NCBI GenBank assembly: GCA_029962745.1
Contig: CM057155.1
Location: forward strand, 31,651,805 to 31,715,804
Length of the DNA stretch: 64,000 nucleotides
Reading direction: 5' to 3'
From: Echinometra lucunter
Lineage: Eukaryota > Echinodermata > Echinoidea > Camarodonta > Echinometridae
Part shown: piece after piece, positions 12,621 to 26,660 of the stretch
Layout of the letters: every line of letters starts with the position of its first letter
How positions within the stretch are numbered: the stretch's first letter is position 1
Notes under the pieces: model-generated
What the model was told of the DNA's origin: nothing
What the model saw: the letters and a program-made list of their open reading frames with translations, nothing else
Database searches by the model: none
Made by a program: the position numbers and the translations under genes

Positions 12621-13149
12621 ATGATATGATTATTATTTATTTATCACAACTTCTTACCCTATTTTGCACTTACTTTTCAACATGTATTGAATTTTTAGAA
12701 ATTATTAATGTGGACCTTTAAAAAGCATGACTCAGTAATGCCAAATCCAGAGATTGCCTCGAACTCCATCACGTTTGTGACTAACGCAAGACTGGGATCA
12801 AACTGTGTCTGGGAAATGTCTTGTATACTGTGACGATATTTATGAGTAACATTTTGTATTAATTGGTGCAGGATATAATGTAACGAAGGAGTTAGATAAT
12901 AGCTCCTTGATACGGAAAAACATACATGGGTCGAGAGAATGCATTGAGCAGTTTCCAAGATACCTGACGAAAATTACCGATTCAAAACTATATATTGGAC
13001 TGTACTAGTCCAACAATTCACAAAGCATGCAGACATCGCATTCTATTACAGATGTATTCTATGACCCTTCTTAAAAGTAGAAGGATAATAATATGGATGA
13101 TATAGGGGCATTGTGCTCTTAGAACCCTTCGAACAAATTTTCATCCATT

Positions 13150-13182
13150 GTGATCATCATCATCATCATCATCATCATCATT
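13150..13182. repeat. (ATC)n microsatellite
   Basis: Around ten ATC triplets. Confidence 0.9.
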
Positions 13183-13910
13183 TCTTATTATTTTGTAATA
13201 ATCAGACCTATTTATCATACTTTACAATAACAAGCTGTTCACCGACGCACTGCTGAATGAATTAAGTGAACCAGACCCTGCAAATGTACACTCAAAATTC
13301 CTTCAATTAGAGATTAACCTATAAGTACAAATCCAAAATTAGATTTGAAAATATTATTCTTATCAATAAGATTAATTTATAAATCTGTAAGATTAAGACT
13401 TTTATCTAATATTTTTTTATTTTCCCCCCGATTTCAGTTTAAGAAATTTAGAGTGTGCCTTAATGCATTAAAATCATGCAAAATAAAATGCTTCTGGAGG
13501 ATACGCAGCGAACAGTTTTCGGCCTAATACTAAACTCATCTGATATTCAGGAGTACATCATCATGATCTGCAACGTGGTTGAAACTGAATGTGAAATCCA
13601 GAAGGTGTTTCTGGATAACGCATTTTCCAGACGGATTTCATTATATCAAGACCTATTAATTTCCTAATTTACCTCTTTATGACGGGAAGTAATGGAAACC
13701 TCATTAAGAAATCGTCTCCATTATTTTTTCCTCGCGCTTTTCCTGCCTTATCAACAATGTTGGGTTTCCTTTCAGGATGGGACTTCCGCCTTGAAAGCTC
13801 CCGTCGAGGCACCTAAAGATCAGGAACAAACTCCCTTTTCCTGAACATACCATATCCACCAGATTAAAGAGGATCCCGAGTTCCATACCTAAATCCTGTG
13901 AAAGAGCTGA

Positions 13911-14055
13911 CCAGGGGAGCGTTTCATGAAGAGTTTTGTCGGTGATTTTCACCGACTAATTTGCTTTCAGCCAATCAGACGCAAGGATTTTCAGTAGCTT
14001 ATAACATTTGTCGGTGATTTTCACTAACAAAACTCTTCATGAAACGCTCCCCTGG
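13911..14055. mobile_element. 145-bp MITE, family D, with 29-bp terminal inverted repeats
   Basis: The left end CCAGGGGAGCGTTTCATGAA continues GAGTTTTGT and is perfectly mirrored at the right end, finishing CGCTCCCCTGG at 14055. The loop contains CAGCCAATCAGACGCAAGG. The inverse of that loop recurs at 40455-40515 (CTTGCATTTGATTGGCTGAG), showing a dispersed family. Too short to encode a protein. Confidence 0.75.
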
Positions 14056-17000
14056 CGTTGTCCCGCATTGTTTGTGGATGATGCTGGAGTAGTATTTGGT
14101 TTAGTTTTAATCAAATTGTTCATCAATTTATGGAGAAAAAATGCTGGAAATCGCGAATGTTGAAAAGTGCGAATGTACACCACATCAATCTTACCAGAAC
14201 GCAAGATTTTTGTTTGGAGGAAATCCCCCCCCCCCGGCCCCCAATGATAATCAGTGATGGTGCTCGACGATTCATTGTCATGATCTTATCCGGATCTTAT
14301 CAGCAGTGTGCAAGTTTTCGTTTAAAACCAGCAATAATTCATCATTCATCACTGGACTGTCAACCGATTAACGACCAATTCGGGAATTGATGCTTAATTA
14401 CAGGTAGTTAACCTTGGTTAATATAACTGAAGGTTATGTATATTCATCAAGTTACAACGTATTGGATAGGTGTTAGTGGGGTGTGGAGGGTTATTTTATG
14501 ACCATGGTGGATCCGAACTGGGAGGTCATTAGTGCATCCATTAATTGGAGACATAATTGACTTATCTTGGCGGGCGTTGTGTCTCCATCATCAGCGGTAA
14601 GGTCATCCGAAAGAGGCGAGAATCAACTTCATGTCAAGGTGTAGCCTGTGTACACTATCTCCCCCCCCCCCCCCCAACCCAAGGTAGTGTACATCTCCCT
14701 GTAACAATATGCAAAGGTCTTTTACGGTTATCACAATAATCTTATGGCTACTGCTGCAACCTTCAGTCAACTTTGACGGAACCAGTTACGAATGGAGCCA
14801 TTATGTTCAGTTTAATATTCAAGTATAAAACCATACATAATACAATGCTGCCATTGTCGTCTGTTCAGTGTTTCGTGGTCTGGTCTCCTTATTTTGCGGA
14901 AGAAAATGATATATCGTGTGGCATATGGTGGTATAAAGGCGACCATGATTTTCTATTTATTTCATGGATGAAGTTTCGTTGAAGTGCATGACTCATTTGG
15001 GAATAATCACAGTAGAGTCGATATAACTTTATAATGCCTTGTTTGGCTTCTCTGTTCGCGGGAGGGAGCAGGCGTTGACAATCATTCCATTGAACAACAA
15101 TCAGTACTATCTATTCCGACTCTTTAACTGATCGATCAACGTATTAATTGTGCTGTGATATATGTGCAGGTTTATGCAGGGTAGGATTAGCTTTGTATAA
15201 ATTATGGGAAACTCCCAACGATTGCCATTGTCGTTTAAATAATCGATTTGACTTGTAGTACTTCTGTAAGCACTTTACATGTATATTACTATTATGCCAT
15301 ACTTCAACAACTCTATTTTTAGAGCACTGTTCATGGTGCATATTGGAAAGATAAATATTCTACATATTTCATTGTCGTCTGTGTCGATTAATACTGGTTT
15401 CTATGAATTAATGTGATATTTTCGCAGGGACCGATGAGGTGGGGGGTGGGGGGAACACTTCGGCTGCCGAAGGGTTAGAATTTATCAGTAACAGTTGAAC
15501 CAGGAAAAAGAGATGACGGGGTTTTGTGCATGAAGTTTGCATTAGTTTGGGGCGTATGGCAGTACTCCAGCAACAGCAAAAGCGAAAGAGTCTTGAGAGT
15601 CGGGAGTGACGAAGTGCATGTCAACTTCGGGGCTTTCCACGTTTTCTCTTGAGCTTCGAGAGGAGTTAGAGGATTGTTGGACCGTCTTTACTTGTCCTTG
15701 ACAAATATGTCTTTCGTGAGAGGTTATGTTTATGCTGTCAGACGGAGACAATGCATTACACGAGAGGCTTGACACTAGACATTGGTTTACCCTCAATAAA
15801 CACAAAAGTGAAGCACTGGTCACACCTCCGAACCGACTTCAAATCGATCACTATCATGGCCATTCGGTACGATGCAATGTTTGTTCGGTTATGTGTCAAT
15901 CCAGGGAGTGTGCGACTGGAGTGTGGGTACACCGATTTGTGACTTCTTCAAAAATGCGAGTAGAATACTTGCCAGACATCGGGAACAAGGGCAGTCAGAA
16001 TAATGATCTATGCAAATAGACACGTTATGATGGGAAAAAAGTAGGTACTGTCCTTGGTGTGTTGGTTTTTCACTTCTTGGTGAAAAAGAAAAACTTTTCT
16101 TTTTGTGCAGTCAAGTCGGAAATAGGAATTGAAGCTTTTGTCGAGGGGCGCGATCGAGTAGGCATTGCTGCAGCAGTGTACCCGAGAGGGGCGTGTCTGT
16201 CATGGAGCAAGGAACAAGATCTTACTTGCGTGTACATGCATGAGAAGGGGCAGCTTTCTGTGTTTTAAAGAATAGTAAACGAAAACAACCAGGTTTTTGA
16301 AATGAGGAAGTATAAGATATTTGGGTGGTTCAGACAAAATCTTTAGGAAAAAAATACACGGGGGAGGGGGGGGGTGCAAATGCCCTAGCCTTACCATTTG
16401 TGAAGTACAAGCAGATTGATTCAATAGTAAAGAATGCTCATGAAACAAATATTTTGCGGTAGGCTAGCACCACATTACAGGTTCACCAAAAGTTTATACG
16501 TGGGACTGTATACACACACACAGCATTCTGTTGGACTGTTTGATGTTACCAGTCATGCCAGTTGTCATATATACTTCTGTTGAAGAGTCTACAGTGTTGG
16601 TTTGTTTGTTTCGGTTGGTGGGTTTCTTTTAATCCTATTTAATCTCATCTTAAAGATGTGCGTGGGGAGATACACCCTCTTTTCAGCCAAACCTCTTTTT
16701 ATGACACGTTGAATGTTGTGTCGGTGCATGGTACAATGTATATAAACCCTATATAGTCCCTCAATTATGCAAACGTAATACTAATTGGGATCCTGGTAAT
16801 TAATTATACACACGCTGTGTCTCCTTTATCCCCAAACAAAACTGTTTGTGTAACTAGGCATAAATTTTTATATTTCCTTATTAAGCCCCTCTCATTCCAT
16901 TTCCTTTCTTCTTCTTGTTTTATCTTGTCTACGTGGCTTGTCGTTTACCGTATTTTTCCCCTATAAATTCTAGACTTAACTACCAGACGAACCACGCCTC

Positions 17001-17141
17001 ACTGACCTTGATGATATCATATTATGCAGTTTACTTTGTATTCTCACTTCCTTATATTTCTATTTTCAAGATTCATTTTAGTTATTCTTCTTGATATGTT
17101 ATACATGTACATAGGCCCTATTTTCATTTTCCTTCTTTAAG

Positions 17142-17160
17142 GGGGGGGGGGGGGGGGGGA
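17142..17160. repeat. Poly-G tract
   Basis: About 18 consecutive G. Similar G or C runs of at least 12 occur throughout, for example near 8361, 8773, 14646, 38754, 38868, 41572, 47531 and 47695. Confidence 0.9.
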
Positions 17161-18556
17161 CGGGGTATCTATCATACGTCCGACTCTCTCTCTCTCTTCT
17201 CTGTTCTGTTTTCCATGTTTAACCTTCTTCGTTTTCATATGATGCTAATATATGCTTTTCATGTGCATCATCATCAGGCCAATCCCCGATGTAACAGGCA
17301 TGACCTATATGTAGGGCCTATACACTCATACAATTCCATCTGATGCACGTTGATAATAAGCGTGAAGCGAATGTTGCTATTCGTTTAAAGACCATTCATA
17401 CAGTGCTTTCCGTTTGCTCAGAAACCATGTCGTACAGTTTAAAAGCCATAAAGTGAAAGCTTAGTGATGCATACATGAAGTAGACCAACCAATATTTGAT
17501 ACAACGTTTAAATGCAGACAGCGTCTGTATTGATTTTACCTTCATTTCAAATCGATCGTTCTACTTGTCCGTGGGGTTTCAGGACGATAATCGGATACGT
17601 TCGGATATGAGAACCACAGGCGCAGCAAAAATATATCCATTTGTATTTCGTCTCGTTTGTATATTGTTTTGATAAGTACAGGTAGACCCATAACCTACAT
17701 ATAACTTATTGATGATAAAAGACTCTGCAAACATTGGATAAACTGCTTTATTCGTATTATTTGTAGTATATTAATTGATAATTTAAATCAATGAAGGTTG
17801 AAATTGATATTGATCATAAGCGTGTGGTTTTCTTTGAAATGAGTCTTCATTTTCGGTTTAGCATCAGTCTAAAAATAAGCTTTTATATCTTAGAGATATT
17901 TAAAGTTAGAAGTGAGTTATGTGTAGATCAATTACGATAAAATACATAACTAAGGTCCAGAAGTTTCATTTCCTTGGTTGCATCATGTCTGTTTTGATTG
18001 ACCACTACCATCTCTCAAATTTTAACTTTTTGCTTGTTTGGTCGTGGTTTAAAGACCACTGACCATTAAAGACCTCTTCCTGTCCACATCGTCGGATTCA
18101 GAGAATTTCTTTTACCTCAGTTTAAAGACCCGGATCATTGCCAAACTTCAAACCCATACCAGATTACAAGAACAGACACTATTAACATGATTAAAGCATT
18201 ATACCAGCCTTCCTTTGTAATCCGCTGATAACAATGCCCCGACCAGGAAGCATGGCCATGCGTCGGTTGCTTCATAAGTCCCGGTAAGTTCGGACAACCC
18301 TGGTGCCACTCTTTGAAATAGATAAATGTAATTCTATATTTAGGCGATAGTCTTTGTTGTTGTTGTTGTTTTTTGCACAAAATGAAATCTCTAATGAAGG
18401 AAGTGACTGCAAGTCACGTACAACCCCGCCTCACATTGAAATGGAGCTTACTTGGAAAGTTTGGAAGAATGAACAAAACATGAAAAGGAAGTGTAGTCCA
18501 GGAAAGATAAGCATACATGAAGAGATGGACAGAATGTTTGATTCCCAAACAAACAA

Positions 18557-19053
18557 TTAAAGGTATTGGTTAACATTGTTATGATTTTAAAAAAAATCTT
18601 GTTTTGTTACTTGAAAATTGGATAAACATAAGGGTTATAGTGTAAAAATACCAGTCTGAAAGCTTCAAAGTATAATATCCACAGGAAGTATTTTTAAATA
18701 TTAAAAATGTGAGCCAATGTTCGAAAAATATACGAGGGTCGGTTGCCCAGAATAGACATAAGGAGTGCGCATGCGCGTATGACTCACCTTATCGTACTGT
18801 GTGTATTGGCGTATCACGCTGCAGGGGGCACATAACGGCATTTTCAAATTCAAGCAAAGTGGTCCTCTCAGTGATTGTCTCGTGAGACGAAGGATAATAA
18901 AATCGCCGTATGCGTCTAACTTACACTTTTTCATTCCAAATTATGGTTGGTTTCAGGGTTTTTGAGTACAAATACAAGTACTCATACACATGTTTCATCT
19001 TAGTTTGAGAATTTTTTAAATCAGCTACTCACAAAGTTAGCCAATGCCTTTAA
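18557..19053 (+). mobile_element. TTAA-type MITE, family C, copy 1
   Basis: About 497 bp. Starts TTAAAGGTATTGGTTAAC and ends GTTAGCCAATGCCTTTAA, a matching inverted terminus. The body includes CAGTCTGAAAGCTTCAAAGT, GACATAAGGAGTGCGCATGC and CTTACACTTTTTCATTCC. Two more copies lie in an NTAN1 intron. No coding capacity. Confidence 0.8.
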
Positions 19054-19468
19054 ACGGACTAACCAAAATAATGGAGATATTGAAATGTGACCGACTGCAG
19101 AAACTAGAATGATTACTGCAGCTTTGAAAAAAACTAACACTGCAAGGAATTTATATTTGGTAAGGAATCTAGCTGTTTACTCTGAAATAGGGAAATGTGA
19201 TATGAGAAAGCTTTGGGGGAAATGTCTTGGTGAGATGGATGTGTGCACATGCAGTATTCCTCTATAGACCTACCTTGGATTATTGATGTATGATACAAAA
19301 TGTTTAAATCAACAGGCAATTTGGACATAGACATGAAGTGTAATCGAAGCGAAAGGGATCAAACTATCTTATGAAACTTGGAATTTTTAACTTGAATAAA
19401 AAGTAAAAGGACGATTAAATGTAAAAGGAAAGTCATACGCTGTTTACTAGTATACTTTCATTTTGTTT

Positions 19469-20495
19469 GCCAGTGCCAATGAAATATTTTATTTCAGATA
19501 CCGCTTCCTCAGACAATTCATCTCGAGCCAGTTGTGCAGTATATCATTGGCTTCCGCCTTCATGAAATGAAAAATAGTAACAATTGATATTCCAAATAAA
19601 CACACACGTTTTGTTCAACGTCACACCTTCCAAATACCCCCGCAGACTGCAAATGAAAGCGGTGAGGTATGCGACAATTCTATGCATTGCGGTTTCACCC
19701 TATTCATATAACGCCAAGGCCCTTCAGTTAAATCTGCTGCTATTGAAGTCAGTCCCACACATGCAGTGCCGATACAAATGTAGCTTTTATATCACCATTG
19801 TCATGATTGTCGCTGGAATGAATATATGAATGATAACAAGCGCTTAGTGAGAGAATTGACATTTTGTGTATGTATTATTTGCCAGGGCTTTTACTAAACA
19901 CTTGGGTCGCGGCTCGCTGGTTATGGGGCGCCAAGTGTTAACCAAGTTATTTGGTCCAAAACTGCACAATTTAGTATCAAAAGTTCACTCAAACTTTATT
20001 TCTTTATAGAATTCACGAACGGTGAACCATTTCGTTACAAAATGAAATGCAACAGACAATTTTGCAACAAAAACCTCCCACCAACATGAATAAACAGACA
20101 GGATTTATAATTATGATCCACTTCGCCCGGGCATTGACTTTGTTTCGTTACAAACACTTTGTGCATAGCAGAGGGCGGGAGGATCAGTTTATCAGAATAT
20201 GCCTGTGGGCGTGGCTATGAGGGTTTTGGTTTTACTGTACACTGACTGTAGTTTTGGACCGAATAACCCAGTTAACACTTGGCGCACCATACCCAGCGAG
20301 CGGCGACCCGAGGGTTACAGCGCGACGCGACCCGAGTGTTTAGTAAAAAGCCATTTGCCAGTGCCAATGAAATATTTTCAGATACGGCTTCCTCGGACAA
20401 TTCATCTCGAGCCACTTATGCAGTAATATCATTTTGGCTTCCTCCTTCCTCAAATGAAAAATAGTACTAATTGATATTCCAAATATACACAGATA
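19469..20495 (+). repeat. Direct duplication interrupted by a transposon
   Basis: The segment from TTGCCAGTGCCAATGAAATA to CAATTGATATTCCAAATAAA (about 19469-19600) recurs at about 20355-20488, including GACAATTCATCTCGAGCCA. The second unit is separated from the first by unrelated DNA and the inserted element at 19886-20352. The simplest reading is a tandem duplication of about 410 bp later split by the insertion. Confidence 0.7.
19886..20352. mobile_element. Mutator-like MITE with 9-bp target duplication
   Basis: 467 bp with long inverted ends: GGCTTTTACTAAACACTTGG on the left mirrors CGAGTGTTTAGTAAAAAGCC on the right. Further in, GCCAAGTGTTAACCAAG mirrors CAGTTAACACTTGGCGC. The perfect 9-bp sequence ATTTGCCAG flanks both sides (19877-19885 and 20353-20361). 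Nine-base duplication and long terminal repeats suit Mutator-like elements, but no transposase is present to confirm this. Confidence 0.7.
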
Positions 20496-22222
20496 TTATT
20501 TTCAATATAAATTGAAAATAATGGTTTGGTTGTTTCCTGGCCCTTTAATGATAGAGCGAAAGCTGTTTCATTCGTTCGCTTCAGTGCAGCATGTTTCCGG
20601 TCATTTGCGTGTCCAATTTGGTATGAGGGATACCTGATGGTGTGCTAAATATCATTAGTTTATGCTCTGCAGGGCAAGCACTTAGTTAGTGTATCTTGTC
20701 ACTTTGATTATGGGACATAGTCTAACGATGGAGAATATGCATATAGCATATTTCCTTGTTGATGTTTTAGGCCTCTATGTGACATTATAGGACCTTGATA
20801 TTAATTTGTTCCTTGACAAAGAGAAATCAACGGCTACTGTTTACTGTAAAGTAAAGATTCAAATGGGCTTTGTTCCTTTCTACGTCGACTGTAAAATCAT
20901 TGTGAATAGATACATTTGATTTCACAATTAAACATTTACATTTGGATATTCGGGCTCAGTTGCTAGTGTCTGAGAACAGTATAGTTTCACTGTACCCTTC
21001 CCCCAACTACACACAGAAACCAGCAGTTGTTAAATTGCTCTCAAAAGCTCAATTTACTACCCGGACTTCCACTCATAGACGTATAATTACATTGCAGTAG
21101 ATTATTACTGCAGATTAATCTTTTCATGTATTAAAACAATACAAGCAAACAAACGAACAATGAGCATGACAAGACGCAAGACTTTTTGCGCCACAATGGA
21201 GACAAACTGGAAGGGTAATAAAATTTGCGTTATACTGACATGTCCGATTTATATACCTGAACAATTTTGAAGTTGTGCTTAGAAATTCATTGTCTCGAAA
21301 GAGGAATGCGGAACACGGATGACAAATGTGTTTGATAAATATACAAAGCCCAAGGACAAATTTATGGAGTTCACTTTTTGTTTTATCAGTCTTGTAGATA
21401 AATTTATATTGTACAAAATGGTCCAAATTTTTAGTTCAGAGCGCGTAATTTAGTTGATTGATCGTTTAAGGACATGACTCCTCCATGAATTTTATTCCGA
21501 GGTCGTTGGGGAAAATGTTCCACAAATCCTTTATGCTGTGAACTATAGGGAAGTAGAAATATACAGTTAAGTAGTTTCAAGGTATCGTATAATCGTGATG
21601 TAATCAATATTGTCGCAATCAGGGGGCGTAGTCGTCAGACCACTCCATAGACATGATAGAGGAGGAGGTCGGGGGGGGGGGGTACATGGATATCGGACCA
21701 AATTTTCCGAAAAGGTTAGATTAAAAAATTCTAGGCCCACCCCCTCCTCATAAAAACGGGCCCTCAGATTTCACCCTAGCCAGCAAGGTAATTGATCCTT
21801 GGCTTTTTTGAAATGACGACAAGACTTAAATGTTACACATGCGGACAAAAGATTTAAGGTGTTTGCTATGCCCCGCCCCGCTTTACGACGTCTTTAGACC
21901 GTATGGATACAAAATATAATGCATAGTACAATCATGTCATTGTGCTAGATACAAAATATAAAATAGATACAAAATATAATGCATAGTATAGTCATGTCGT
22001 TGTGTTATAATTTCTATCGTAAACAATTTATGCGATCACCTCAACTCTGTGACCGAAAACCCGATTTCTCAGACACTCCCCTTTACGTAGTGAAATTGTT
22101 TTGGTAGCCTTTGTAGATCTCTCTCGTGATAGGAATACCCGATGGGACATAATAATTATATAGTTTCTCGACCAGTCGACATCAAGACATTGCATGTTTA
22201 TTGAAAGCAATATGAAACTGGC

Positions 22223-22390
22223 ATATCGCAATATATAGCGCGTGCAAAGGCATCTCAAATATTGATATCAAGTGGTGGTTTAGAATGCAATATATCAATA
22301 TTTGAGATACCTTTGCATATCGCAATATATAACGCATGCAAAGGTATCTCAAATATTGATATATTACATTCTAAACCACCACTTGATATC
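22223..22390. repeat. Compound hairpin with nested direct and inverted units
   Basis: GCAAAGGCATCTCAAATATT is followed inversely by AATATTTGAGATACCTTTGC, then again directly by GCAAAGGTATCTCAAATATT. An outer pair, ATATCAAGTGGTGGTTTAGA and TCTAAACCACCACTTGATAT, closes a second hairpin. CGCAATATATA occurs at both ends of the first unit. The origin is unclear: nested foldback or replication-slippage product. Confidence 0.7.
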
Positions 22391-22707
22391 CGAACGCAAT
22401 ACTGTAGTTGAAAAATGAGCCCGATGCAATGATTTATAACTTATATTGCAGCTCTCTGTGTACCGCAATATGAAACATTGCTTGTATGTATATTGGCAAT
22501 AAGTCAACGTCGCAATATACCTATATTCTCACACCTCACTCTGTTTGATTTCAGAATCCAAATATCGAAGCAATGTTCTGTGTTGAGGTGATATCATTCT
22601 TTCTCTCTCCCAGGGTGATCGATAACCAATGCCAGGATGAAAAAAAAAAAAATCACGCTTGCATCAGCCTGCCAAGCTTGATATGAACGTAACATATTAG
22701 CCCTGTA

Positions 22708-23180
22708 CTGCAAGCTTGTTTTTACCATCAGTGGTCAGTTGAATTATTATGACAGTAAGGCGAAAAGGTGAGGGTTTTACAATATGAAAAATTGTCCTTC
22801 GTTGTCATGGCAACATCTGATTCTATTTGAAACCTCCCACTCATACTAGTGTCTTATAATTTGCAACCTTGCTTGATGGATTTACTCAAATTATGAATCA
22901 TTCAGTGTATTTTATACACCAGTACATTTTTCACTATGATTGCCTTCAGTTATTACTGCAAACCTGTTTTACCATCAGTGATCACTGGAATTATGATGAC
23001 AGTAAGGTCAAAAGGTGAGGGTGTTCAACATGAAGAATTGTCCTTTGAAGGCAACAACTACGCCCAGTCTAAATCTCACATCCATATCAATATCTTTTAA
23101 TTTGCAACCTTGCATGATTGGATTCACTTAAATTATGAATCACTGAATGCATTTTATACCGATACAATTTTGCAACAGGT
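22708..23180. repeat. Tandem duplication, period about 248 bp
   Basis: CTGCAAGCTTGTTTTTACCA at 22708 recurs as CTGCAAACCTGTTTTACCAT at 22956. Following segments repeat in the same order: CAGTAAGGCGAAAAGGTGAG and CAGTAAGGTCAAAAGGTGAG, then TTTGCAACCTTGC, then AAATTATGAATCA. Two diverged copies, function unknown. Confidence 0.8.
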
Positions 23181-23959
23181 TTCGGCACAATAGGATCGAG
23201 AGAATATTTTGCTCATCATTTTTAGTGGCATTTTGTTAAAATGCTTCTACACTGATAAAGTATAGCATTTTACTTCTTATCTATACAGTAAGGCATAGTA
23301 CAATTTAGTGTTAATGTTTGTCGTGGCTTTAGACGAAGTTTGTCTCTGTACTTTTTAGCTTAAGTTCTTGCTGAAAAAAATACGCCTTTAGGATGTACGA
23401 TGGGTCTCTAACATGACCAATTCTTGTTAATGTTGCCTTGGAAGATAATAGGACATCTATTTCCATTTACCGTTTTCCACGATTGTCGACATCAGAATAT
23501 GATTTAGCATACCACATCCCCTAAAGAATTTGTCACGATAAGAGTTAGTAGGGAAAAAGAGAGTGTGTAACTGTAGCGAGATAGTCGTTCCATACCATTC
23601 GACAGTAATGTAATTCGCAAAGAAAACGATGGTGAGAAAAAAATATTCATTACAATAATTGATGACGTCAAGACACTACAGTCAAAAGGCTAAGCAACCG
23701 GTGCTATGAGAATGTCTTTGTTATAGACATGGATGAAAATGTCTATTTATGGAAGTGAAAAAAAAAATACTAAAATGATTATCACGAGAGCGAGAGAGGA
23801 GAATGGCGCAAGAAAGTGGTTTGGACAGTGCTACTGTTGCGGTCATGAAACTGGAATATATTCCTGTGTTTTATTTGTGAGATAACAAAATTGAATGTTG
23901 CGTGATTCGAAAGGTATACAAGTATCGATAGCTCAATGTATTTCGTATATCATTTCATG

Positions 23960-24080
23960 TAGAGTTGCCTTAGTCGAGTGGAGGTGCGAAAGTCGGGGGT
24001 CGATCCCCGTCACGGCACTTATGCCCTTGAGCAAGGCATTTTATCTACATTGCTGTTTTATCGTACATATCAAATAAATT
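23960..24080 (+). mobile_element. tRNA-related SINE or tRNA pseudogene
   Basis: GTTGCCTTAGTCGAGTGGAG resembles the 5' half of a tRNA with an A box. GGTCGATCCC (23998-24007) is a B-box-like sequence, followed by CGTCACGGCAC. A body CCCTTGAGCAAGGCATTTTA and an A/T-rich end follow. The arms do not close properly, so this is not a functional tRNA. Confidence 0.5.
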
Positions 24081-26254
24081 GATGTGCTGTATGCATATTG
24101 ATACAAACGTGTGCATGTGTTGTTTATATATTAAAAAAATGTACATGTACATACATGTGGACAGAGAGATAGATAGAGAGATGACTTGGAACATTCAAAC
24201 ATACTACAGGGTTTCGGTACGACGGAGAAACTGTAAACAGAAGGGGGAGATAGATAGAAAGAGGAAAGGTGGAGGAGTAACAAAAAATGGTCGAGAAGAG
24301 GTATAGGATTGGAGTTGGGAGGGGTCGTTTTTCATCACTTTATTTTGATTTTCAAAGAAAGCTGTATGTCTGGCGTGAAAGGGGAAGGGGGCAATAAAAA
24401 ATTAAAAATGAGAATAGTCGCATTGCAGTTGCGCCCAGCATGTTCGAAGAGGCAGCTGTTTTTTCGTTCACTTTCCCCTGTAGTATTCCCCAGTCTCCCT
24501 CAGCGTTGTGGGGCAGATGGTAATATTCGTTCCGTGTGACTTGTCTTCGCGGGGTCACTGAAGAAACCGAGTTTAGCAGACGACATTCGCGACAACCTGT
24601 TTGTTATAAGCTCAGTAGAACGATGTTGTGATGAATTCAATTTTCAGGGGAGAATGGAGCTGTAAGTGAAGATGTCAGATAGAATAAAGGTTGTGACTTT
24701 TGACCTGTAACGTTCATTCTCTACTTTGAAAATGATAAGACATCAATAGGAAAACGTCAATTACACGAGATGCAAATGGGATGAAATAGTTGTATAAGGC
24801 GCTCTAGCATTTAAAGGATGATTATGATTTTTCCAACTTCCATTTCAAATGAATACTAGCATTACGTACGTAGTAGCATTGTCATGGCAATGAAGCATTT
24901 TTATGTTTTTGAATCGTGAAGTACGATTGTGGTATGAATTACGTCTATTCATGATTGCGGTAAAAGTGAGTAAGATATAAAAAATATACTTTCAGCAGCA
25001 ACGATAATTTATGAAAGACGATAAATCAGGCTTAATTGAGTATTTCAAGGTCAAACACCGGTAATTCAAAAGAAAATGTTGCTTCAAATTGGCAGAATGG
25101 ACATGACAGCTGTAAAAAGTTTTTATACACAGACATGCAAATCAGAAAAAAAGCTGTTCTCCTTTAGAATGTGTGGGTCTGTTTGTTGAAAATAATGAAC
25201 ATGGTCATTTTGTCCCCTGTCCCCTTGACTTTCATCATGATATCGTTGATAATGAGATGCCTGAAGAGTCTGTTAATTCCATCGTTTAACTCGGTTCCTC
25301 CTTTAAACCACGGAGCGGTGAATCAATGAGATTGAGCGGTGAGGAGTGATGGAGCATGCACACGTGGTGGTATCCGTGGCCATCGTGAATAGTGCCTTCT
25401 GGCCTTGGTTCGGAAAATGGACCTTTGTCTTGCAAATGGAATAAGATTGAAACCATCATTACCGACTGCTTGCCTGATGAGAAGCGTAATAAACACGATT
25501 GGTATCTTCTTTCTTCCTTGGGGATCTACGAGATGCTACGATTGACACGGACAATGGAATATGTGTATAGGCGTATAGGCGTATAGAGTAATAGAATGGT
25601 TAGTCTAGATCTGAACGTATGTAGTTATTTTTTGTCCTGACCAGTGCATGCACATAATCATATATGCGAATCATCGTGGAAGGTGAATTTGCGAGGAGAG
25701 TGAATCAGTGGCATAGATCAGTGGCCTTCGCACTGTACTCGGGCCGGACGCACAGAATGTACGGGTAGAGAGGTGGAGAGAGAGAGAGAGATAAATAAAT
25801 ACGTCCAGAACAAGACTATAGAATGGTGCGTGATAGCATCAGGTATACCATAGCATCATGGGGCCTAGTGCTGAAAGTACCCAACGATATCACCAGTGGT
25901 AGTCTGGAAGTAATGGTAGAAGTAGATTCGTCGTCATAATTGGTAGGATTACTGTGATAAAGACAATCGTTGAAATATAAAAACGCAGAGAACAATAACT
26001 GTACTGAAACGGTAGAATCATGCAGTATAACCAAGGAGTTATAACTCATTGGTATAACTATAAGGTTGAAAGACGAGGGCCAAAGCTGATTGAAGGCTAG
26101 CAATTGCGATACCCTTAACAGAAGCGAGGACTTGTTGTTACAAGGATGATATAAGTACAAAGTGATACAAACTACCTAAGAACTATGAATAAACCTTATC
26201 TTCTTTGCATGATTGTGTTCGCAATTATTACCACCAGCAACATCATGATTACCA

Positions 26255-26267
26255 CCACACCACCACC

Positions 26268-26334
<67 letters not shown>

Positions 26335-26448
26335 CATAATCATCACCATGATTACCACCACCACACCATCATCTTCATCACCATCATCATCATCATCATC
26401 ACTACCACGATTATCATCATCATCATCATCATCATCACCACCACCACC

Positions 26449-26512
<64 letters not shown>

Positions 26513-26530
26513 CCACCACCACCACCACCA

Positions 26531-26574
<44 letters not shown>

Positions 26575-26660
26575 CCACCACCACCACCACCACCACCACC
26601 TCCACCACCTCCACCACCTCCACCCCATCACCATCATCATCACCTCCATCACTACTGTCA
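26255..26660. repeat. (ACC)n/(ATC)n compound microsatellite
   Basis: About 400 bases of alternating CAC and CAT triplet blocks. Pro-, Ser-, Thr- and His-rich frames covering it (for example 26185-26805) are by-products. Confidence 0.95.

Noticed and set aside
15726..16019. 97-codon frame with several Cys and His
   Set aside because: No known motif spacing, an overlapping antisense frame of similar length and no splice evidence.
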